In this document: positions 46,163 to 53,033 of the stretch, in pieces | Position numbering within the stretch: the first letter of the stretch is position 1 | Layout: every line of letters starts with the position of its first letter | Assembly (NCBI GenBank): GCA_963836695.1 | Contig: CAWIKX010000013.1 | Coordinates: forward strand, 144,658-208,657 | Source of the DNA: Roseiarcus sp963836695 | Lineage (GTDB): Bacteria > Pseudomonadota > Alphaproteobacteria > Rhizobiales > Beijerinckiaceae | Length of the DNA stretch: 64,000 nt | Reading direction: 5' to 3' | Made by a program: the position numbers and the translations under genes | The notes under the pieces: generated by a model | Database searches by the model: none | What the model saw: only the letters and a program-made list of their open reading frames with translations | What the model was told of the DNA's origin: nothing

Positions 46163-47102
46163 CTACTGGTCCCATTCGAATTCCGAATAGGCCGCCGTCA
46201 CGTTGCGCCGATTATAGTCCTCGAACAGCTTCCAGTCATCCCGCTCCGCCTGGCCTGCCCATTTGGTCGCGCCTTCGACAGGCTCGCCTTTGGCGATCGA
46301 CGCCTTTACGTCCTTCGCGAGGCCCTCGAAATACGCCCGCTCGCCGTCGAGCGCCTGCGGCCAGGGCAAGTCGACAGGGCCATGGCCTGGAATGACACGC
46401 ACCGCTGGAACCTTCGCCAACTCCGGGAGATCCTGAAGCCAGCCCTTGAGCGAGCCGTCGACGATCGGCAGATGCTTCACAAAGACGAGGTCGCCGGCGA
46501 AAAGCGTGTGCGTCGTCGTATCCAGCACGGTCAGATCGCAGTCCGTGTGCGCCGGCGGCCAGGCCTTGAGTTCGAGCGTCCGTCCACCGAGATCGAGCGT
46601 CATGCGGTCGGCCACGGTCAAAGTCGGAGGAATGATCTTGACCTGATCGACGAGCTTGTCGCCGATGATCCGGCGAAACGCCTTAAGGTAGAATTCGCCG
46701 CGCATCGCGAGCGCGCGGGGCATATTGTGATGGCCGACGAAGGTCGCGCCGGTCCTGTCGAAAGCCGCATTGCCGAACACGTGATCGGGGTGCTCGTGCG
46801 TATTGATGACATAGAGGATGGGTTTGTCGGTGCGCGCGCGAATGGCGGCGAGCAGACGCTGGCCGACGGCACGCTGCCGCCGGTGTCGATGACAGCGACG
46901 CCCTTGTCGCCGATCACGAACCCGATATTGGCGATGTCGCCCAGATTCTCTTCGCTCATCAGAGCGATTTCGCCAACGTGGACGAACACGCCCGGCGCGA
47001 CTTCCTGGACGGGCAGAGGAGACAGAGCCTCGGCGCAGAACGCGCTTTGCATCGAGAAGGCGAGGGCGATGAGCAGAGCGGCGATGAGCCAGCGTGTGGC
47101 AT
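46163..47102 (-). CDS. quinoprotein relay system zinc metallohydrolase (frameshifted)
   Basis: Metallo-beta-lactamase-fold protein of the PQQ relay set. The first part carries VQEVAPGVFVHVGE, NLGDIANIGFVIGDKGVAVI and DTGGSV. After a break near 46866 (one base missing: GCCGTCGG should read GCCGGTCGG), it continues through HVFGNAAFDRTGATFVGHHN, AHTDCDLTVLDTTTHTLFAG, DLVFVKHLPIVDGSL and VIPGHGPVDLP. The start is unclear. The signal peptide WLIAALLIALAFSMQSAFCA has no in-frame start codon; ATG at 47102 would fit only with a further one-base change. The inverted-repeat unit beginning at 47133 lies right there. It is cotranscribed with the carrier gene. Confidence 0.75.
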
Positions 47103-47132
47103 TATGTAGGAAGACCTGCAGCGGCTCTGAAG

Positions 47133-47164
47133 CGTCATGGCCGGGCTTGTCCCGGCCATCCACG
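47133..47164 (+). repeat. 32-base palindromic repeat, left copy
   Basis: Starts CGTCATGGCCGGG and ends CCGGCCATCCACG. The 19-base centre folds into a hairpin. It differs from the inverted right copy at 47507-47538 at one base. When translated it gives the GRDKPGHD-like string often seen in misannotated alphaproteobacterial proteins. Confidence 0.85.
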
Positions 47165-47177
47165 GGTGCGAGGCGTG

Positions 47178-47468
47178 TCAACTGTTCAGGTCGAGATAGA
47201 GGTCCCGCCACTCTGGATTCATGGCGAGGATCAGGCGCACCTTCCAAGCGCGAGGCCAATGCTTCATGTTGCTCTCGCGCTGAATCGCTGCTGTGATGTC
47301 CTCGTGAAATTCATACCATGCCAACCGCTTGAGCGCATACCGCTTCGTGAAGCCCGGGCAAAAGCCTTCACGATGCTCATAGGCGCGGCCAGCGAGGTTG
47401 GTGGTGACGCCGGTATAAAGCGTACCGTGGGGACGATTCGTCATCATGTAGGCCCAGCCGCCGCGCAT
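47178..47468 (-). CDS. GIY-YIG family nuclease
   Basis: Small nuclease-fold protein of 96 residues. The motif pair (GIY and YIG equivalents) is MRGGWAYMMTNRPHGTLYTG then VTTNLAGRAYEHREG with the conserved arginine. CPGFTKRYALKRLAWYEFHE follows, and the catalytic glutamate lies in AIQRESNMKHWPRAWK. It matches the short stand-alone YhbQ-like GIY-YIG proteins that occur in many copies in Hyphomicrobiales. It is enclosed by the two inverted repeats with 13 and 38 bases of margin. Function unproven; it may cut DNA and spread the repeat pair, or act in repair. Confidence 0.85.
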   Translation of the reverse strand: MRGGWAYMMTNRPHGTLYTGVTTNLAGRAYEHREGFCPGFTKRYALKRLAWYEFHEDITAAIQRESNMKHWPRAWKVRLILAMNPEWRDLYLDLNS

Positions 47469-47506
47469 TGGGCCGAGAGTATATCAGGCGCTACGCGCGG
47501 CGAAGG

Positions 47507-47538
47507 CGTGGATGGCCGGGACAAGTCCGGCCATGACG
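47507..47538 (-). repeat. 32-base palindromic repeat, right copy (inverted)
   Basis: Reverse-complement of the left copy with one substitution (A for G in the centre). It begins CGTGGATGGCCGGG on the plus strand and ends CCGGCCATGACG. It lies 70 bases before the start of the CXXCW protein gene. Confidence 0.85.
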
Positions 47539-47608
47539 TCGAGACCTCAGAGACGCCACCGCCAGGGCACAAAAGCCAGCTTGAAGTGGTGGGCCGTTGC
47601 GGGGCCCA

Positions 47609-48169
47609 ATGACCAGAACCAACCTCCTATCAGCGCTCGCCGCCGCCCTCGGCTTCACTGTTCTCGCCTTCGCGGCAGCAGCCGGCGCCGCGCCGCCTGA
47701 GCCGGACTCCTACCGGCAGAGCGATTATCGTGCGCCGACCCCCGCCACGCTCAAGGGCGCGCGGGTGCTCACGACGGAGGAGGCGGCGGCGATGTGGCGC
47801 GCGGGCGGCGCAGCCTTCATCGACGTTCTGCCGCAGGCGCCCCGCCCCAAAGGGCTGCCTGCCGATGTCGTCTGGCGCGACAAGCCGCGCTCCGACATTC
47901 CGGGCAGCCTGTGGCTTCCGGATACGGGTTACGGCGAACTTGCCTCCGTCATGGTCGACTATTTTCGGCGCGGGCTCGATAAGGCCTCGGCCGGCCCTAA
48001 GCGCCCTCTCGTGTTCTACTGCCTCAAGGATTGCTGGATGTCCTGGAACGCAGCCAAGCGCGCGCTCGCGCTCGGCTACACGAGCATCGCCTGGTATCCC
48101 GAGGGATCGGACGGTTGGGCGGCGGCCGGCCTACCGCTGGAGAAGCGGACCCCGGAGCCGCGGCCGTGA
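47609..48169 (+). CDS. PQQ-dependent catabolism-associated CXXCW motif protein
   Basis: Periplasmic rhodanese-like protein of 186 residues. Signal peptide LLSALAAALGFTVLAFAAAA; mature motifs include GARVLTTEEAAAMWRAGGAA, IPGSLWLPDTGYGEL and the cysteine motif VFYCLKDCWMSWNAAKRAL, then GYTSIAWYPEGSDGWAAAGL. The gap between the cysteines is three residues (CLKDCW). Such proteins accompany PQQ-linked alcohol oxidation in methylotrophs. It is divergent from the metallohydrolase gene, with the GIY-YIG unit between. Confidence 0.85.
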   Translation: MTRTNLLSALAAALGFTVLAFAAAAGAAPPEPDSYRQSDYRAPTPATLKGARVLTTEEAAAMWRAGGAAFIDVLPQAPRPKGLPADVVWRDKPRSDIPGSLWLPDTGYGELASVMVDYFRRGLDKASAGPKRPLVFYCLKDCWMSWNAAKRALALGYTSIAWYPEGSDGWAAAGLPLEKRTPEPRP

Positions 48170-48189
48170 CGGTCGCGCGTCATCGGAAG

Positions 48190-48539
48190 TCATTCCGGGC
48201 TGGAAAGCGGCTTCCGCCAGGCGATCCAGCCGACGAGTATCGATAGCGCCGCCGCATCACGGCGCAGCCGAGCGCCGCGCCCCACAGCTGCGTCCGTTCC
48301 TGCACCAGCAGAACGGCGGTCGTGAGCTCCAGCGATCCGGTCACGAAATGGAACCAGCCTGGATATCCCCACTTCAGGTATTCCTCATAGATAGAACCAG
48401 AAGCAAAGATGTTGCTGAGGGATCCCACGACGAAGAAAGCGGCAAGCGCCAGGGCCGAGACGAAGGCCCAGGTTGGCCGCCTCGCCCGCCCGGATTGCGG
48501 CGGGTCGAAAAGGCGATCACTGGGACCAGGCTTCACCAC
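48190..48539 (-). CDS. DoxX-like small membrane protein (frameshifted)
   Basis: Membrane protein with four expected helices. FVSALALAAFFVVGSLSNIF, YLKWGYPGWFHFVTGSLELT and TQLWGAALGCAVM are read, then the frame shifts near 48253. A missing G (ATGCGG for ATGGCGG on the coding strand) restores AAALSILVGWIAWRKPLSSP to a stop at 48190, giving about 117 residues. Its GTG start overlaps the stop of the oxidoreductase gene (GTGA). DoxX proteins often accompany redox stress genes. Confidence 0.65.
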
Positions 48540-49156
48540 AGGATGACCGGCGTCCGCCCCAACCAGGTGTCACTCGTCAGTTGGTCGACAACGAACCGAG
48601 CGACATCGGCGCGAGCAATCTTGCCGCCGTTGACGCCTGCGAGGTCGCTGACGGCCCGGATGCCGCCTTGAGCCGGGTCATCGGTGAGCATGGCGGGCCG
48701 GACGATGACCCAATCGAGTGAACTGGCGCGGATCGCGGCTTCCTGACGGTCCTTGTCCTTGTACGCCTGGCTGAGCAGCAAAGGCTGGAAGAGCCGGTCG
48801 AACACGAAGCCGCCGTGGCCGCGGCTGTCGCCCACTCCCAGAGCAGAGATGCAGACCAGGCGGCGCGCGCTGCTGCGCGTCATCGCCGGAACGAGCGCGC
48901 GAGTCGCTTCGGTCAGCAGGCTGACCTTGCGGAAGCCGATGCCGCTGCCCAACCCGCTGACGACGGCCTCGCAGCCGTCCAGGGCGCGTCCGAGGCTGCT
49001 TTCGTTGCGAACATCGCCCTCGATCACTTCTGCTCCCGGCAGATCGGCGCGTGCCGTCGAGCGAACCAGCGCCACGACGGAATGGCCTTTCGCCACGGCG
49101 TCCCTGACGATCAGTCGTCCCGTTCCGCCCGTTGCGCCCAAAACAAGAAGCTTCAT
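48533..49156 (-). CDS. NAD(P)-binding NmrA/SDR-like oxidoreductase
   Basis: Protein of 207 residues with a Rossmann fold: MKLLVLGATGGTGRLIVRDA is the cofactor motif, followed by EVIEGDVRNESSLGRALDGC, VSGLGSGIG, RLVCISALGVGDSRG and LDWVIVRPAMLTDDP. It lacks a conserved Tyr-x-x-x-Lys pair, so it may act as a flavin- or NAD(P)H-binding reductase of the atypical SDR5-like class. It is divergent from the HxlR gene with 175 bases between, which is a common control pair. Confidence 0.85.
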   Translation of the reverse strand: MKLLVLGATGGTGRLIVRDAVAKGHSVVALVRSTARADLPGAEVIEGDVRNESSLGRALDGCEAVVSGLGSGIGFRKVSLLTEATRALVPAMTRSSARRLVCISALGVGDSRGHGGFVFDRLFQPLLLSQAYKDKDRQEAAIRASSLDWVIVRPAMLTDDPAQGGIRAVSDLAGVNGGKIARADVARFVVDQLTSDTWLGRTPVILW

Positions 49157-49255
49157 GGTTCAACCCCGATCTTTCTGAGTCCTAACGAGGCAGCTCACAT
49201 CCATCACCAGAAACATGCCTTTTCTCCTGGCCCCATAAGGTCTATGTTTGGGGGT

Positions 49256-49274
49256 AGGTCTCATATAAAGACCT
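49256..49274. promoter_or_regulatory. candidate HxlR operator
   Basis: Inverted repeat AGGTCT-n7-AGACCT in the divergent region of the oxidoreductase and HxlR genes. A further AAGGTCTATG half-site lies at 49237. The dyad lies 57 bases before the HxlR start, suitable for autoregulation and control of the neighbour operon. Confidence 0.5.
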
Positions 49275-49331
49275 CGGTTCTGCGCCGTAAGGAGGCAGTT
49301 TTTTGTTACCAGGAGAGGCCAAGGGAACCCC

Positions 49332-49751
49332 ATGAGCACTGCTATGAGCGCAATCGTGCAATTCAGCCGATATCAATCGGACGACGCCCAGTCCGTGGAA
49401 CCCATATGCTGCCCGGTGCGCGACGTGCTCGACCGCATCGGCGACAAATGGAGCATACTCATGATCATGACCCTCGCGACGCGACCGCAGCGCTTCAGCG
49501 AGCTTCGCCGCGCAATCCGCGACATCTCCAAGCGCATGCTCACCCAGACCCTGCGCGATCTGGAGCGCGACGGACTGATCACTCGCCATGTCTTTCCAAC
49601 CAAGCCGCCGAGCGTCGAATATCGCCTGGCCCCGCTGGGCCAGTCCCTACTGGAGCCGATGGCGAACCTCATCGACTGGGCCGACCGTCGGTATTCCGAG
49701 ATCCACGCCGCGCGCGACTGTTTTGACGGCGCATCCGGCGTTCCGCGCTGA
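49332..49751 (+). CDS. HxlR family transcriptional regulator
   Basis: Winged-helix regulator of 139 residues with the family pattern CPVRDVLDRIGDKWSILMIM then TRPQRFSELRRAIRDISKRM, LTQTLRDLERDGLITRHVFP and VEYRLAPLGQSLLEPMANLI. A conserved cysteine (ICCPV) near residue 27 is present, which in many HxlR proteins senses oxidants or electrophiles. Two neighbouring cysteines lie here. It is divergent from the oxidoreductase/DoxX operon. Confidence 0.9.
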   Translation: MSTAMSAIVQFSRYQSDDAQSVEPICCPVRDVLDRIGDKWSILMIMTLATRPQRFSELRRAIRDISKRMLTQTLRDLERDGLITRHVFPTKPPSVEYRLAPLGQSLLEPMANLIDWADRRYSEIHAARDCFDGASGVPR

Positions 49752-49793
49752 GTCTCCGCCACGCCGAAACGCAGAAAATTTACTTGGTTTAAG

Positions 49794-49817
49794 CGCGTTT
49801 ACTGGCGTTTAAACGCG
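49794..49817. terminator. hairpin after the HxlR gene
   Basis: CGCGTTT (49794-49800) pairs with AAACGCG (49811-49817); the loop includes part of a second palindrome GCGTTTAAACGC (49805-49816). A T-run is missing, so it is only a tentative terminator or an operator-like site ahead of the next gene. Confidence 0.3.
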
Positions 49818-49898
49818 TGTGTTCGTCCGTCCGAAGCGCGCGCTGAACTCCGCTCGGCGTTACGCTAGAATGCGCGCTTCACGAGAGAGCATGAGCGC

Positions 49899-51701
49899 AT
49901 GGCCGACCTGGAACCCATTCCCTATTCCGACGCGAAGATCCGCTCGATCCTCGAGCGGGTGCGGACGATCGCGCTTGTCGGCGCCTCGGCGAACTGGAAC
50001 CGGCCGAGCTACTTCGTGATGAAGTACCTGCAGGGCAAGGGCTATCGCGTGATCCCGGTCAATCCCGGGATAGCCGGGAAGCCTCTTCTTGGCGAGATGG
50101 CCTATGCGTCGCTGCGCGAAATTCCCGATCACGTCGACATGGTCGACGTGTTTCGCAACTCGGACGAGGCGCCAGGGATCGTCGCAGATGCGGTCGCCAT
50201 CGGCGCCAAGGTCGTGTGGATGCAACTGGGCGTTCGGAACGACGCCGCGGCGAAGACGGCCGAGGCGGCCGGCCTCGAAGTGATCATGAACCGCTGCCCC
50301 AAGATCGAGTTCGGCCGGCTCGGCGGCGAATTGTCGTGGAGCGGCGTCAACAGCGGCATCATCCAGAATCGACCCCCCGCGGCGCCGTTGCAGCGCCGGG
50401 TGAAAGGCCGCCCGGCGCCTTCGCGCAATCTCGATTACGGCTTCGAAACCCGCGCGATCCACGCCGGCGCCGCGCCGGACCCGACTACCGGCGCGCGTTC
50501 GACCCCGATCTACCAGACGACGGCTTATGTGTTCGACGACGTCGACCACGCCGCCTCGCTCTTCAACCTGCACAATTTCGGCTACATCTATTCGCGGCTG
50601 ACCAACCCGACCGTGTCGGTGCTTGAGGAGCGCATCGCGGCGCTCGAAGGCGGCCGCGCCGCGGTCGCCGCGTCATCGGGACACGCGGCGCAGTTCCTGA
50701 CCTTCTTCACGTTGATGGACCCGGGCGATGAGTTCGTTGCTTCACGCAACCTTTATGGCGGCTCGCTCACGCAATTCGGCCTGTCGTTCAAGAAGCTCGG
50801 CTGGACCTGCCATTTCGTCGATCCGACCGACCCCGAGAACTTTCGCAAGGCGCTGACGCCCAAGTGCAAGGCGATCTTCATCGAGAACCTCGCCAATCCG
50901 GGCGGCGTCGTGGTCGACATCGCGGCCGTGGCGAAGGTCGCCCACGAGGCGGGTCTGCCGCTGATCGTCGACAACACGCTCGCGACCCCTTACCTCTGCC
51001 GGCCGATCGAGCATGGCGCGGACATCGTCGTTCATTCGACGACCAAGTTTCTCGCTGGCCACGGCAATGCGCTCGGCGGGGTCGTGGTCGAGTCGGGCAA
51101 ATTCGACTGGGGGCAGGGGGGTCGCTTTCCCTCGTTGACCGAGCCGGAGCCCGCCTATCACGGGCTCAAGTTCTTCGAGAACTTCGGCGATTTCGCCTTC
51201 ACCATGAAGGCGCGTGCGGTCGCCTTGCGCGACTTCGGTCCGGCACTTGCGCCGATGAACGCGTTCCTCACGATCACAGGAGTCGAGACCCTGCACGTCC
51301 GCATGGAGCGGCATGTGGAGAATGCGCTGAAGGTCGCGGAGTTTCTTAGCCATCACCCAAAGGTCGCTTGGGTGTCATACGCCAGCCTCGGCGGAAGCCC
51401 CTATTACAAGCTCGCGCGGAAATACCTGCCGAAAGGCGCAGGCGCGGTTTTCACCTTCGGCGTCAAGGGCGGCTTCGACGCCGGCGTCAAGCTGGTCGAA
51501 GGCGTCCGCCTCTTCTCGCATCTGGCGAATATCGGCGACACGCGCAGCTTGATTCTCCATCCGGCGTCGACGACCCATCGGCAATTGACCGACGAGCAAC
51601 GCGTCGCCGCGGGGGCCGGCGACGACGTCGTGCGCCTGTCAATCGGCCTCGAAACGGCCGACGACTTGATCCGCGACCTCGATCAGGCTCTAGGGGGATG
51701 A
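49899..51701 (+). CDS. fused CoA-binding domain protein / O-acetylhomoserine sulfhydrylase
   Basis: Protein of 600 residues with two parts. Residues 1-150 are a CoA-binding (PF13380-like) Rossmann domain: TIALVGASANWNRPSYFVMK, VNPGIAGKPLLGEMAY, VWMQLGV and EVIMNRCPKIEFGRL. Residues 178-600 are a complete Cys/Met-metabolism PLP enzyme of the MetY type: RAIHAGAAPDPTTGARSTPI, YSRLTNPTVSVLEERIAALE, IFIENLANPGG, HSTTKFLAGHGNALGG with the PLP-lysine, and HPASTTHRQLT. No stop or frame break lies between. MetY makes homocysteine from O-acetylhomoserine and sulfide. The two parts are usually separate neighbouring genes; here they are joined. Confidence 0.88.
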   Translation: MADLEPIPYSDAKIRSILERVRTIALVGASANWNRPSYFVMKYLQGKGYRVIPVNPGIAGKPLLGEMAYASLREIPDHVDMVDVFRNSDEAPGIVADAVAIGAKVVWMQLGVRNDAAAKTAEAAGLEVIMNRCPKIEFGRLGGELSWSGVNSGIIQNRPPAAPLQRRVKGRPAPSRNLDYGFETRAIHAGAAPDPTTGARSTPIYQTTAYVFDDVDHAASLFNLHNFGYIYSRLTNPTVSVLEERIAALEGGRAAVAASSGHAAQFLTFFTLMDPGDEFVASRNLYGGSLTQFGLSFKKLGWTCHFVDPTDPENFRKALTPKCKAIFIENLANPGGVVVDIAAVAKVAHEAGLPLIVDNTLATPYLCRPIEHGADIVVHSTTKFLAGHGNALGGVVVESGKFDWGQGGRFPSLTEPEPAYHGLKFFENFGDFAFTMKARAVALRDFGPALAPMNAFLTITGVETLHVRMERHVENALKVAEFLSHHPKVAWVSYASLGGSPYYKLARKYLPKGAGAVFTFGVKGGFDAGVKLVEGVRLFSHLANIGDTRSLILHPASTTHRQLTDEQRVAAGAGDDVVRLSIGLETADDLIRDLDQALGG

Positions 51702-51742
51702 GGTTGTGAACTTTTTGTTTTTTCGCGGGCGCAACCTGTTAG

Positions 51743-51770
51743 TTGACATTGCATTAAAATTACGTAATGT
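51743..51770 (+). promoter_or_regulatory. sigma-70-like promoter of the PEP-CTERM protein gene
   Basis: TTGACA at 51743-51748, 16-base spacer and TAATGT at 51765-51770, in a local AT-rich patch about 65 bases before the start codon. Box match is close to consensus and the position is right. A strong GGGGGA ribosome site precedes the ATG at 51836. Confidence 0.6.
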
Positions 51771-51835
51771 TGCCGTGTTCACGTTTATGTTCTTACGGCG
51801 GCCGCTTTGTTCGCCATAACGACCAGGGGGATTCT

Positions 51836-52723
51836 ATGCTAACACATTATTCGCGTACTATTCTTGCGTCGACAGCTTTGATCGCGTTGTTCGCCGCTCC
51901 GGCGATGTCTGCCGATTTTGCCGTATGGCTCGATGGCAATACAACGCCAGGTGGGGGCGGAAATGGCATTTTGACGAGTTTGGACAATGCCTTTGGCGCT
52001 AATGACTATACTCTTGTCACAACCTCGGACCTTGAGACTCCAGGGTTTCTTAATTCGTTCAAAACAGTGATCGTTAGCCGATTCGACTCTAGCTTCGGGG
52101 GCTCCCTGAGCGCCGCGGCGGCGGCTAACATTGCGAGCTACGTTGGTTCCGGCGCGAACGAGGGTGGCGTCGCAGCGTTCACAAACGACGCGGCGGACAA
52201 CTTTTTTGGCGCGACCACCGGTGATGTTTTTGACGCCAACTTAGATCAGTTGTTCGTCAACGCCGCGAAATTCGCCGCTCAAAGCGGACACGGATATATT
52301 GGCGAGTTCAACGGCGCGGTCATGGCGATGTCAAGCAACAATGCGGGAATGCCCGCGATCGGCCTTCTTCCCGGTTCAGCGGATGCGGTCCATAGCTATG
52401 GACCGCAATTCACCTATGGTGTTGGCCCAATAGGGGACGGCAATCCTATCGATGCGGGAGTGACCTTTCCTTTCACTGACGCCGACGACACGACGTTCCT
52501 GACTGACATCACCGGGGCGGATCCGAACAACATCGTCGACATCTATACGTCGGAGGGGATTAACGGCGAACCGGCGGTGCTCGCCGATCACTTTGTGATC
52601 AGCGGCGGCCATGGCACGGTGCCGGAGGCCTCGACCTGGGTGATGATGCTCGCCGGCTTCGCGGGCATGGGATATGTCGCCTATCGGAGGCGCAACGGGA
52701 AGACCGCGCCGGCGGCCGCCTGA
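51836..52723 (+). CDS. PEP-CTERM sorting domain exported protein
   Basis: Secreted protein of 295 residues. Signal peptide ILASTALIALFAAPAMSA, then a Gly/Asn/Asp-rich mature chain with no recognised catalytic motif. The end has the PEPxxW-type sorting signal VPEASTWVMMLAGFAGMGYV then AYRRRNGK, i.e. PEP-like motif, hydrophobic helix and arginines. The product is therefore probably anchored in or processed at the outer envelope by an exosortase. Codon use is more AT-rich than in neighbouring genes, which hints at transfer. The exosortase gene is not in this window. Confidence 0.82.
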   Translation: MLTHYSRTILASTALIALFAAPAMSADFAVWLDGNTTPGGGGNGILTSLDNAFGANDYTLVTTSDLETPGFLNSFKTVIVSRFDSSFGGSLSAAAAANIASYVGSGANEGGVAAFTNDAADNFFGATTGDVFDANLDQLFVNAAKFAAQSGHGYIGEFNGAVMAMSSNNAGMPAIGLLPGSADAVHSYGPQFTYGVGPIGDGNPIDAGVTFPFTDADDTTFLTDITGADPNNIVDIYTSEGINGEPAVLADHFVISGGHGTVPEASTWVMMLAGFAGMGYVAYRRRNGKTAPAAA

Positions 52724-52752
52724 CCCCAGAAATTTTAATCTGCAGCCTGAGG

Positions 52753-52784
52753 AGAGACCGTCGTGAGACGGTCTTTCTTTTTTG
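52753..52784 (+). terminator. rho-independent terminator after the PEP-CTERM gene
   Basis: AGACCGTC (52755-52762) pairs with GACGGTCT (52767-52774) around a GTGA loop, then TTCTTTTTT. This is the clearest terminator in the window. Confidence 0.9.
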
Positions 52785-52899
52785 GCGGTAGCTGGGAGAG
52801 ACCGCCCGGGGCATTTCGGTCCCCGGCGACCACCGTCTTCTCGCGCTCGCCGGAAGGCGGCCATCGCCGTCGCCTGACAGGGCGATTTCGATCTAGGAG

Positions 52900-52933
52900 C
52901 GCCGCCGGTCCATCCGATCGGCGGCGTTTTTTT
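52900..52933 (+). terminator. rho-independent terminator
   Basis: CGCCGCCG (52900-52907) pairs with CGGCGGCG (52919-52926), followed by seven Ts. It is a second strong terminator only 115 bases after the first, without a visible gene between, so it may end a short RNA. Confidence 0.8.
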
Positions 52934-53033
52934 GGCGCCGCGCTTATTGAGCGGCGTTCGCGATGTTGGATGTATTTCGCGCCGGGGCGCCGCAGGCCTC
53001 CCGTCTTATGACGCGCTATGATATGAGAAGCCT

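Larger units (their letters stand above)
47133..47538. mobile_element. 406-bp inverted-repeat-bounded unit carrying a GIY-YIG gene
   Basis: Two 32-base repeats, at 47133-47164 and 47507-47538, are inverted copies with one mismatch. Each is itself an imperfect palindrome with the core GGCCGGG...CCCGGCC. They enclose only the GIY-YIG gene. The unit sits in the divergent intergenic region of two functionally linked PQQ-relay genes, at the very 5' end of the metallohydrolase gene. This suggests insertion, though no clear target duplication is seen. The core repeat occurs widely in Hyphomicrobiales genomes. Confidence 0.6.
52724..53033. other. 310-base gap with two terminators and a possible small RNA
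   Basis: The gap between the PEP-CTERM gene and the sterol-desaturase gene contains terminators at 52753-52784 and 52900-52933. The 115 bases between them hold further GC-rich complementary stretches (CCGGGG near 52807, CCCCGG near 52822) that could fold. No convincing protein gene occurs, since the only plus-strand frame begins inside the first terminator. Confidence 0.4.

Noticed and set aside
49752..49898. Possible SAM riboswitch before the MetY fusion
   Set aside because: Alphaproteobacterial met genes can carry SAM-II elements, but I could not find its conserved blocks. The visible palindromes look like a terminator or protein site.
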